A stretch of DNA of 29,710 nt, taken from positions 1 through 29,710 of the IMG/VR virus record IMGVR_UViG_3300046463_000079, one strand, 5' to 3'. The notes under the pieces are model-generated. The model was not told where the DNA came from, made no database searches, and saw nothing but the letters and a program-made list of their open reading frames with translations. The DNA comes from a virus. A program made the position numbers and the translations under genes. This document shows, piece after piece, positions 7,746 through 16,700 of this stretch; positions within the stretch are counted from its first letter, which is position 1; each line of letters starts with the position of its first letter.

Positions 7746-8393
7746 GTGTGCAACCTGGCGCTTGGGCACCTTGGCGATCGCGCCACGGTGTCGAGCATCA
7801 ACCCGCCCGAAGGCAGCGCCCAGGCCGAGCACTGCCAGCGTTTTTACCCGATTGCGCGCGATCTCGTGCTTGAAGCGCACGAGTGGGGCTTCGCGACGAA
7901 GCGCGCAAATCTCGCGCTGCTCGCCGATACCCCGCCGCCCGGCTTCCAGTTCGTCTATCAGGCGCCCAGCGATTGCCGCAACATCATCGATCTGATCGAT
8001 CCGAACGCACCGACGTTCTATCCGATCGACGAGCGCTGCGGCCACTGGCAAGACGACGCGTTCACGATGCCGGCGGTGCCGTACGAACTCGAAGCGCGCA
8101 GCGACGGCACTGCGGTCATTTATACGAATCTCGAAAACGCGATCGTCCGCTACGTTGCGAGCGTCACGGATACGACGAAGTTCAGCGCACAGGTTATCGA
8201 CGCGATCGCGTGGCTGCTTGCCGCGTATCTGGCCGGGCCAGTGATCAAGGGCGATGCCGGCGCCGCGATGGGCGCCACGTGCATGAAGGCGTATCAGCTC
8301 AGCCTCATGGCAGCCAGCGCGAGCGACGCGAACAACCGGCGGCGCTCGATCTCTCAGTCGCAACGCCCCGCGCCCTGGATCCAGAACCGATAA
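7746..8393 (+). CDS. Tail adaptor (tail tubular protein A-like)
   Basis: A 215-residue protein that would form the ring between portal and nozzle in the short tail (role of T7 gp11). It opens with the family hallmark CNLALGHLGDRATVSSI and contains HCQRFYPIARDLVLEAHEWGFATKR near residue 29-53 and a C-terminal helical part (IDAIAWLLAAYLAGPVIKGD). The only usual in-frame start is GTG 7746, which places the initiator right on the conserved CNLALG, earlier than expected. Upstream in-frame codons read ANTGAQEVDV back to a TGA, which looks like genuine coding sequence (see findings). The nozzle gene starts in the TAATG overlap at its end. Confidence 0.85.
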   Translation: MCNLALGHLGDRATVSSINPPEGSAQAEHCQRFYPIARDLVLEAHEWGFATKRANLALLADTPPPGFQFVYQAPSDCRNIIDLIDPNAPTFYPIDERCGHWQDDAFTMPAVPYELEARSDGTAVIYTNLENAIVRYVASVTDTTKFSAQVIDAIAWLLAAYLAGPVIKGDAGAAMGATCMKAYQLSLMAASASDANNRRRSISQSQRPAPWIQNR

Positions 8394-10462
8394 TGGCGAA
8401 CGTCAAAAACCTGCTTCGTTCCTTCGCGGCCGGCGAGATCACGCCGGAACTGTTCGGCCGCGTCGATCTGGACCAGTTCCAGACCGGCCTCGCGCTCTGC
8501 CGCAACTTCATCACGCTGCCGCACGGCCCCGCCGTGAACCGCGCCGGCACGACGTTCGTGCTCGCAACGAAGTTCAGCGGCGGTTCGCGCTCGCGCCTGA
8601 TCCCGTTCACGTACAGCATCACACAGACGATGGCGCTGGAATTCGGCGTCGGGTACATCCGCTTCCACACGCAGGGCGAAACGCTGCTCACCGCCGACGG
8701 CAGCGCGATCTACGAAGTCCCGACATCCTACGCCGAAGCCGATTTGTTCGATCTGCATTACGTGCAATCGGCCGACGTAATGACGATCGTGCATCCGAAC
8801 TATCCGCCAATGGAACTGCGCCGGCTCGGCCCGTCGAACTGGACGCTGACGGCGATCAACTTCGTGTCGTCCGTTGCCACGCCACCCAACCCGCCGACTG
8901 CTACCGCCACGCACGGCACGACAGGCACGCCGAACTACGTCGATTGCACCTACGTGTTCACGGCGCTGTCGTCGACCGGCGAAGAATCACTCGCGTCGCC
9001 GCCCGCGACGTGCAGTAACGATCTGACGCTCGCAGGCTACACGAACGCGATTGCGTGGACAGCGCAGGCCGGCGCGGCGCGGTACAACGTGTATCGCAAG
9101 TTTCAGGGCATCTACGCATTCATTGCGCAGACCGAAGACACGAGCATCGTCGACAACAACATCGGGCCGGATACCGGGCTGACGCCGCCCGAGCTGACGA
9201 ACCCGTTCGGGAGTCCCGGCAACTATCCTGGCGCGGTCAGCTATGAGCAGCAGCGCCGGGTGTTCGCGAGCACGATCAATCTGCCGCAAACAATGTGGAT
9301 GACGCGCACCGGCACCGAGTCGAACCTGTCGGCGAGCACGCCGTCACGAGACACGGATTCGCTGGTGTTCCGCATCGCGGCGCGCGAAGCGAACACGATC
9401 CGCCACATCGTGCCGCTGTCCGAACTGGTGCTGCTCACATCGAGCGCGGAATGGGCGGTGACGGCCAATGGCTCGGCCACGCAGGCGCTGACGCCAAGCA
9501 CGCTGTCGGTGCAGCCGCAGGGCTACACAGGCGCGTCGAACGTCGTGCCGGTCACCGTCAGCAATTCGCTGCTGTACGCGATGGCGCTCGGTGGCCACGT
9601 AGGCGAGATGACCTACAACTATTACGCTGGTGGCTATGTCACGCAGGACGTGAGCCTCATGGCGCCGCACCTGTTCGACTTCAATACCATCGTCGACATG
9701 GCGTACGCCAAGGCGCCCTACCCGATCATGTGGTGCGTGTCGTCAAACGGCATGCTGCTCGGCCTGACTTACTCGCCCGCGAACAAGGTATCGGCGTGGC
9801 ACCACCACGATACCGACGGCACGTTCGAATCGGTCTGCACGGTCACCGAAGGCAACGAGTCGGTGCTCTACACGATAGTCAACCGCACGATCGGCAACAC
9901 GCAGGTGCGCTATGTCGAACGCATGCACTCGCGCCAGGTGCAAGTGCTGACCGACAGCTATTTCGTCGACGCGGGCGTGTTCTATTCCGGGGCGCCAATC
10001 ACGACATTTCCCGGTCTCAACCATCTCGAAGGCAAGACCGTCAGCATTCTGACCGATGGCGCCGTGCAGCCGCAGCAGGTCGTGACGGGCGGCCAGGTCA
10101 CGCTACCGGTCGCCTCGCGGATTGTCGCGGTCGGCCTGCCGATCACCGCCGATCTGCAAACGCTGCCCTTCTCGTTCGAAGCGCAGGGCTATGGCCAGGG
10201 CGCGGTCAAGAACGTCAACCGCGTGTGGCTGCGCCTGCACAATTCATCGGGCATCTTCGCCGGGCCGACGCTCGACGAGCTGGTGCAGTACAAGCAGCGC
10301 ACGACCGAGCCGTACGGCTCGCCGCCCGCGATGATCACCGGCGTGATCGAACTCGACATGTCACCCGGCTGGGATGATGACGGTTCGGTGTACATCCGAC
10401 AATCCGACCCGCTGCCGCTGATCGTGGCGTCGATGGTTATTGAAGCATCAATCGGGGGCTGA
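8393..10462 (+). CDS. Tail nozzle (tail tubular protein B-like)
   Basis: A 689-residue protein that forms the distal tube of the short tail and holds DNA in the virion (role of T7 gp12). The conserved N-terminus NLLRSFAAGEITPELFGRVDL is followed by LALCRNFITLPHGPAVNRAGT, and later by SNSLLYAMALGGHVGEMTYNYY and PIMWCVSSNGMLLGLTYSP. Residues about 162-266 look inserted: PNPPTATATHG...YVFTALSSTGEESLASPP...ITWTAQAGAARYNVYRK has the rhythm of a fibronectin type III-like module (exact residues there read AIAWTAQAGAARYNVYRK). The start ATG 8393 overlaps the adaptor stop. A 2-bp shifted start is excluded by the good match from MANVKNLL onward. Confidence 0.9.
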   Translation: MANVKNLLRSFAAGEITPELFGRVDLDQFQTGLALCRNFITLPHGPAVNRAGTTFVLATKFSGGSRSRLIPFTYSITQTMALEFGVGYIRFHTQGETLLTADGSAIYEVPTSYAEADLFDLHYVQSADVMTIVHPNYPPMELRRLGPSNWTLTAINFVSSVATPPNPPTATATHGTTGTPNYVDCTYVFTALSSTGEESLASPPATCSNDLTLAGYTNAIAWTAQAGAARYNVYRKFQGIYAFIAQTEDTSIVDNNIGPDTGLTPPELTNPFGSPGNYPGAVSYEQQRRVFASTINLPQTMWMTRTGTESNLSASTPSRDTDSLVFRIAAREANTIRHIVPLSELVLLTSSAEWAVTANGSATQALTPSTLSVQPQGYTGASNVVPVTVSNSLLYAMALGGHVGEMTYNYYAGGYVTQDVSLMAPHLFDFNTIVDMAYAKAPYPIMWCVSSNGMLLGLTYSPANKVSAWHHHDTDGTFESVCTVTEGNESVLYTIVNRTIGNTQVRYVERMHSRQVQVLTDSYFVDAGVFYSGAPITTFPGLNHLEGKTVSILTDGAVQPQQVVTGGQVTLPVASRIVAVGLPITADLQTLPFSFEAQGYGQGAVKNVNRVWLRLHNSSGIFAGPTLDELVQYKQRTTEPYGSPPAMITGVIELDMSPGWDDDGSVYIRQSDPLPLIVASMVIEASIGG

Positions 10463-10463
10463 T

Positions 10464-10922
10464 TTGGCGAAGCTGATCGTGCGCGGCGTGCGCGATGGGG
10501 ATGTCGAAGCGATTGCCGCAAACCTGCGCAACGCCGACATCGAAGAAATCCACGGCTTGATTGGACGAAACGATTACCTCGCCGTGATGTGCCAGGCCGC
10601 CGAACAGTCGACGTTGCTGTGGACGATCGAAGTCGACGGCGAGCCGGCGGCGCTGTTCGGCGTAGCGCCAGCTGGCGACATCGGTGCGCCGTGGATGCTC
10701 GGCACGCCCGCACTCGAACGAGCGCCGAAGCAACTCACGAAGCTCGGCCGCACGTACGTAACCTTAATGAGCGACAAGTACGCGACTCTGCTGAACTATG
10801 TCGACGCGCGCAGCCTGAAATCGATCTACTGGCTCGCGTGCCTGGGCTTCACCGTACAGAAAGAAACCGAGCCCTACGGCGTTTTCGGCTTGCCGTTCCA
10901 CCGCTTCGGGATGAATCGATAA
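10464..10922 (+). CDS. Internal virion protein, T7 gp13-like (DUF2833/GNAT-like)
   Basis: A 152-residue protein with the shape of the T7 gp13 / DUF2833 family, which is related to acetyltransferases and is needed for internal-core assembly. Seen here are the N-terminal VRGVRDGDVEAIAANLRNADIEEI, the strand WTIEVDGEPAALFGVAP, then PWMLGTPALERAPKQLTK and a C-terminal SIYWLACLGFTV, like the end of a GNAT fold. Two TTG starts are possible: 10440, inside the nozzle gene, or 10464. I chose 10464 because the GGGGG at 10454-10458 is well placed and the product MAKLIVRGV begins at the conserved strand. It stands first in the ejection-protein cluster. Confidence 0.78.
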   Translation: MAKLIVRGVRDGDVEAIAANLRNADIEEIHGLIGRNDYLAVMCQAAEQSTLLWTIEVDGEPAALFGVAPAGDIGAPWMLGTPALERAPKQLTKLGRTYVTLMSDKYATLLNYVDARSLKSIYWLACLGFTVQKETEPYGVFGLPFHRFGMNR

Positions 10923-11560
10923 TGTGCCTGACTCCTGGTCTTCTATCCGCCACGAGCACCGCCGCCGCCAGCGCGACGACGGGCAGCGGTGCGCCCTACG
11001 CGTTTGGCGGGTCCGCGCCAGCGAGCACGTCGACGATCTTCACGCCCGGCAATGTGAATCTCGCACTCGGCTCGGCCGGCGGTGCGCTCAGTCTGATCGG
11101 CGCGATCACGAAGGCCAACAACACGATCACCGCCGATAACGCGCAGGCGAACACGCTCACGCAGAACGCAGTGAACGCCGAGCAGGCCGCCGCGAGCGCG
11201 GTCACGACCGGGCAGGCAACCGCCGGAAACGCGCAGACCAAGGGTGCGCAAACCGTTGCATCGCAGCGCGCCGCCATGGCCGCGAACGGCATCGACATCG
11301 ACGCGGCGGGCACCGCGCAGAACGTGCAGAACAGCACGCAGTACGTTACCCAGCAGAACGTCGAGACGATCAACGCGAACGCCGCGCGCGCCGCGATGGG
11401 CTACACGCAGCAGTCGCAGGCTGATATCTCGAATGCGGCCGCGTACCGCGCCGCCGCAGCTTCGGTCAGCCCGACCATGGCCGGCGCTACGTCGCTGCTG
11501 ACCAGCGCGAGCAGCGTCGCGTCCACCTGGTATCGCAATCAACGTGCAGGGGTTTCCTGA
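10922..11560 (+). CDS. Internal virion protein, T7 gp14-like
   Basis: A 212-residue Ala/Gln/Asn-rich helical protein starting in a TAATG overlap. A hydrophobic patch (LALGSAGGALSLIGAITKA, about 43-61) could insert into the outer membrane during ejection, as gp14 of T7 does. The segment SQRAAMAANGIDIDAAGTAQ, followed by NSTQYVTQQNVETINANAARAA, is typical of the gp14-like family. Its place between the gp13-like and transglycosylase genes supports the call. It ends in a TGATG overlap with the next gene, suggesting translational coupling and balanced synthesis of core proteins. Confidence 0.78.
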   Translation: MCLTPGLLSATSTAAASATTGSGAPYAFGGSAPASTSTIFTPGNVNLALGSAGGALSLIGAITKANNTITADNAQANTLTQNAVNAEQAAASAVTTGQATAGNAQTKGAQTVASQRAAMAANGIDIDAAGTAQNVQNSTQYVTQQNVETINANAARAAMGYTQQSQADISNAAAYRAAAASVSPTMAGATSLLTSASSVASTWYRNQRAGVS

Positions 11561-13737
11561 TGCCCGTCGTACCTTCCCTCGATTCTTCGCAGCTGGTCAC
11601 ACCGAGTCAGGCGCCTGACGTTCAGTCGTCGACCGCGGTATCCGCCGGGCTGCTCGATCAGGGCACGCAGCAAATAAGCCAGGCCGGTGACGCGCTCGGG
11701 CAGGCTGCGAACGCGCATTCGCAGATGATCATTGACGCGCAGAATCTGGCGAACCAGACGCGCGTGAACGATGCCGTCAACCAGCTCAAGACGCAGCAGC
11801 AGGATCTGATGTACAACCCGCAAAGCGGGGTGATGACTCAGACTGGCGCGGCGGCGGTGCAGCGCGACAGCGGTATGAGCCTGGCCGACGAATACACCGG
11901 CAAGCTGACCGACAGCGCATCACAGATCAGCGCACAGCTCACGAACCCGATGCAGTTGCGCATGTTCAACGAACAGGCGAACGACATCGCCACGTCGTTC
12001 CACGGCGCGGCCACGCAATGGGAAGGCCAGCAGTTCAAGGCGTACGCGCTGTCGACGCAGCAAGGCACGGTAAAGCTGGCGTCGAATCAGGTCGCGCTCA
12101 ACTTCAACAACCCCGAGCAGATCGACAAGGGGCTGCAGGCGATCGACGCCGCAACGTATCAGGCCGGCAAAATCAACGGTACTGCCGCGACCGAGATCGA
12201 AGCCAACCAGACGGCGATGAAAAGCAACGCGCTGACGGGGGCGATCGACGCGGCGCTGCAGCAGGGGCAAACGACCTACGCGAACCAGTTGCTCGCGAAG
12301 TACTCGCCACAGATGACGGCCGATGACATTCTCAAGGTCAACGGCAAACTGAACACGTATCTCGGCACGCAGGTTGCGTCAGCCACGGTTGCGAACGTGA
12401 TGGCTGGCGTGGCGCCGCAGATGTCCAACAGCCCGATCTCGCGCATGGTGGCGATCACCGCGCAAAGCGAATCGAACAACCGCGAGACGAACACCGACGG
12501 CTCGACCGTCACGTCGCCCAAAGGCGCGCAGGGCGTGATGCAAGTCATGCCGACGACCAACACGAATCCGGGTTTCGGCGTGCGGCCGGCGGCCGACAAC
12601 AGCCCGCAGGAACGCGCGCGGGTCGGCGCGGATTACCTCACGGCGATGGTGCAGCGCTACGGCGATCCGGCGAAGGCGTGGGCCGCGTACAACGCCGGGC
12701 CGGGTACGCTCGACGACGCGATGGCAAAAGCCAAGGCAGCGGGTACGCCCAACGCGTGGCTGCCGTACATGCCGACGGAAACGCAGCAGTACGTCCAGAA
12801 GAACGTCGCGGCGTACCAGTCCGGCGCAGTCAACACGACGCGCCCGGCGCTGGTCGACGTGATAGCACAGGTGCGCGCGAATCCGGTCCTGCAACAAAAA
12901 CCCGAATGGATGCAGCAGGCCGTCACGCTCGCGACGCAGCAATACAGCGAGCAGACGCAGGCGATTGACCAGCGCGACGTTGCGGCGGTCGCGCAGGTGC
13001 AACGCACGCTCGCGTCGAACCGCGGCAATTGGGCGTCGATCAATCCGGCCGACCTCGCCGCAGTGAACCCGAAGGATCTGCCGGGCCTGCAGACATACGC
13101 GAAGAACATGTCGGAAGGCACGAACACGACGAACACCGCGCTTTACCAGACGCTCGTCACGTCGCCGCAGATCATGGCGGGCATGACGAACGACCAGTGG
13201 CAGGTACAGGCGCAGAACCTGTCGGTGGACGACTTCAAGACACTATCGAAGCAGCGCGCCGATCTGATCAACAACACCGGTTCGAACGCGCCGGGTAGCC
13301 TGAACCTGCGCGCGGTAAATGAAACGTTGTCGCAGCGCCTGCAGACGATGGGCATTAACCCCTATCCGAAGTCGACAGGTTTCAACTCGGACCCGGATGC
13401 CGTGTCACAGGTCGGCGGTATTCGCCAGTTCGTGAATCAAAGCATTCTCGATGCGCAGCATCAGGCCGGAAAGAAGTTCACGGAAGCCGACATCGAGCAG
13501 CACATCGACTCGCTGTTCACGAAATCGGTCACGTTCCAGAACCATCTCGACCTGGGCTTCATGTCGATCAAACGCGATCCGACCACGCTGAACATGATGT
13601 CGATGACGCCCGGCGATATCCCTGATGACGTGCTGCCGAAGCTGAAAGCTGACTTCAAGGCGAACGGCGTATCGAACCCGACACCGGGCCAGTTGCTCGG
13701 TGCTTACTGGCACTTCAAAACCGCGAGCAACCGCTAA
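11560..13737 (+). CDS. Ejected internal virion protein with lytic transglycosylase domain
   Basis: A 725-residue protein of the internal core. Residues about 288-410 form a soluble lytic transglycosylase domain. The catalytic Glu is E304 in AQSESNN, followed by KGAQGVMQVMPTT (321-333) and AAYNAGPG (375-382), the usual GXMQ and YN motifs. It would cut peptidoglycan locally so that DNA can pass. The flanking N-terminal 280 and C-terminal 300 residues are Gln-rich and helical, like T7 gp15. In T7 the transglycosylase sits on the larger gp16, so here the activity lies on the gp15-sized partner. It starts in a TGATG overlap and ends directly before the 1904-residue partner. Confidence 0.9.
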   Translation: MPVVPSLDSSQLVTPSQAPDVQSSTAVSAGLLDQGTQQISQAGDALGQAANAHSQMIIDAQNLANQTRVNDAVNQLKTQQQDLMYNPQSGVMTQTGAAAVQRDSGMSLADEYTGKLTDSASQISAQLTNPMQLRMFNEQANDIATSFHGAATQWEGQQFKAYALSTQQGTVKLASNQVALNFNNPEQIDKGLQAIDAATYQAGKINGTAATEIEANQTAMKSNALTGAIDAALQQGQTTYANQLLAKYSPQMTADDILKVNGKLNTYLGTQVASATVANVMAGVAPQMSNSPISRMVAITAQSESNNRETNTDGSTVTSPKGAQGVMQVMPTTNTNPGFGVRPAADNSPQERARVGADYLTAMVQRYGDPAKAWAAYNAGPGTLDDAMAKAKAAGTPNAWLPYMPTETQQYVQKNVAAYQSGAVNTTRPALVDVIAQVRANPVLQQKPEWMQQAVTLATQQYSEQTQAIDQRDVAAVAQVQRTLASNRGNWASINPADLAAVNPKDLPGLQTYAKNMSEGTNTTNTALYQTLVTSPQIMAGMTNDQWQVQAQNLSVDDFKTLSKQRADLINNTGSNAPGSLNLRAVNETLSQRLQTMGINPYPKSTGFNSDPDAVSQVGGIRQFVNQSILDAQHQAGKKFTEADIEQHIDSLFTKSVTFQNHLDLGFMSIKRDPTTLNMMSMTPGDIPDDVLPKLKADFKANGVSNPTPGQLLGAYWHFKTASNR

Positions 13738-16700
13738 ATGGCTGACCTGATTGTCCCGGATTCCGGCACCTCGTTCGAAGGCAAGGTAACGCCGCAAGCC
13801 GCGCCGGTCAGCGTTGACCCGGCGCCGACCACGGTCCCGAATCCGTTCATCCCGGATGCAAAGCCCGCGCCGACGCCCGCAGTCAGCCCGGCGACTGCGT
13901 ATCTGCAGAGCACCGCGCAGACCGCGCAAAGCAATATCGCGCTGGCCGTTGGCGCGAACCCGGATTACGAAGCCGAAATGCAGCGGCTCGCGCAGCAGAC
14001 CGGCACGCCGGTCGACAGCGTGAAAGCGTTCCCCGACACGGTGAAGCAGAAAGCCGCCGTCAACAGCATCGACTTCCAGAACCTCGCGAAGCAGTTCCCG
14101 ACCACGGCCGCGTTCTACCAGTCGCAGAACAACGCGAAGATCGCGCACGACGACGTGGGCGGCTTGCAGTCGGTCGAGCAGGCAACGAGCGCGCTCGGCC
14201 CGGCTGGCAATACCGTGCCGCTCGCGCCGGGCACGACGGGCTATTTCCAGCCCGACAACAGCGCGTTGCCGCTGCGTGAACGCCTGATCAATTGGGGGCG
14301 CAACCTGTTCGGCATGGGCGACGCGGTGCCCACTGGCAACGCCCAGGGCGCGGGCAGCGCGCAGGCGTTCATCCAGAACTACGCGAAACAGAACGGGATG
14401 ACCGTCGGCGAGGCGCGCGACGCCGTGGGCGGCGCTTCGGAAATCCCGACGCAGTTCGCGCAGGGCTTCGAGAACGCGTTCACTGCCGGGCTCGCGCCCG
14501 ATGTAAACGGTCCGGCGCAGACGACGGCGGGCGGTGTCGCGAGCGGCGCAGGTAATCTCGCCGGCTTCATCGCGGGCGCACCCCTGAAACTCGGCGCGGC
14601 GGCGGTCGAAAAGATCGGCGGTTCGTTGCTCGAACATGCGGCCGGCGAATCGTTCGCGAAGGCCGCGGCTAAAGACGTGATCGGCCAGGCATCCACGCTG
14701 GGGCTCGCGAGCGCGCTGACCGCAACCGGTGACGCGCTGAACCAGAACAGCCCCGAAGCAGCGCTGACGACGATCGGCCTGCAGGGTCTGCACGGTGCCG
14801 AAATGGGCGGCGTATTCGGCGCGGCCGGGCGCATCCTGCCCGATGCGACTGCTGCGCAGACGCTCGCGCGCGTAGTCGGCGTGAACGCGGCGATGGACGC
14901 GATCCAGGGCTCGACGCCGTGGGATAGCCGCACGACCGCACAGAAGGTCATGGATTACGGTCTGAACTCCGTGTTCGCGCTGCACGGCGCGGGCCGCGCG
15001 ACGGGCGCGTGGCTGACGGACGCCGCGCGCGCTGATGTCGCAATGGGCGACGCGCAGACGCTCACGGATCTCGCCACGTCGGCGGCAAACTCGAAGCTGC
15101 GCCCGCGCGACCCGCAGGCGTTCAAGGATTTCGTGGCCACGGCCAACGCAGACGGCCCGGTGCAAAACGTGTACGTGGACGGTGCGACGCTCGCGAACGC
15201 GCTGAACCAGACGGGCGTGAAGATCGGCGATGTCGAAGCGACCATGCCGCGAGTTGCGCAGCAGTTGCCCGAAGCGCTCGCCACCGGCGGCGATGTGTCG
15301 ATCCCGGTCGAAGACTTCGCGACGCACATCGCGGGCGGCCCGATGCAGGACGTGCTTATGCCGCACCTGAAGACGGACCCGGACGGCATGACGCAGCAGC
15401 AGGCGCAGGAGTTCTACCAGTCGCACGTCGACACGTTCAAGCAGGCGCAGGAGACGGCCAGCGCGGATAAGGCAAACGACGACGCGGTGGCGCAGTCCGC
15501 ACAGGTCGTGCATGACGTGGTGTTCGACCAGCTCACGCAGGCGAACCGCTTCCGGCCGGACGTGAACAAGGTGTATGCCGCGCTCGTGCGCGACAGCTAC
15601 ACTGCAGCCGGCGCACGCGCGGGCCTGTCGCCCGAATCGATGTACACGAAATACCCGCTGCAGATCACCGCCGAAGATGCGCCGGGCGCGAACGCGTTGT
15701 CGCAGGAAGCGCGCGGCAAGATGTCATTCTCCGACGACATCACCAGCGCGCCGAGCACGATCACGCTGAACAAGGACGCAGATCTCTCGACGTTCGTGCA
15801 CGAGCTGGGGCACTTCCACCTGGAAATGCTCAGCCACATGGCGAAGGATGGCATGCTGCCGGAAGTCAGCAAGGACTTCGACACCGTGGCGCAGTGGATG
15901 GGCACGACGCCGGAAGCCTGGCGCGGCATGTCGCTCGAAGAAAAGCGCGACATGCACGAGCAATTCGCACGCGGCTTCGAATCGTACCTGTTCGAAGGCA
16001 AAGCCCCGACACCGGAACTGCAGGGCGTGTTCCAGCGCGTGCGCGCGTGGATGATCAACGTGTATCGCTCGCTGCAGAACCTGGGCGTGCAACTGTCGCC
16101 CGAAGTGCGCGGAGTGTTCGACCGGCTGCTCGCGACGAATGACGCGATCCGCAGCGCCGAAGCCGAGCGCGCGTACACGCCGATGTTCCGCACGCCCGAA
16201 GAAGCGAACATGTCGCCGGAAGAATTCCAGGCGTACCACGCGCTCGGCAACGAAGCGACGCTCGAAGCCTCGGACGAGCTGACTGCGCGCACGCTGCGCG
16301 ACATGCGCTTCACCGAGATCGCGAAGGAACGCGCGAGCAAGGAAGTGAAAGCTGACGTTGCCGCCAAGCGCGCCGCGATCCGCGAACAGGTGAAAGATGA
16401 CGTTGCCAGGGAACCGGTCTACGCCGCGCAGGATTTCATGCTCGGGCAGGCGAACAAAGAAAATCAGGTGCCCGCCGACATCGTGGCCGAGCGTTTCGGC
16501 TTTGCGAACGCCGACGAAATGACGAAGGCAATTGCCGACGCGGAGCCGCGCCGCGAAGTCGTCGAAGCGCTGACCGACCAGCGCATGCTGGAAAAGTACG
16601 GCGATATAACGTCACCGCAGGCAATGAACGCCGCGGCGAATCAGGCGATCCACAACGAAGTTCGCACGCGTTTCATCGCGACCGAATACAAGGCGCTGAC

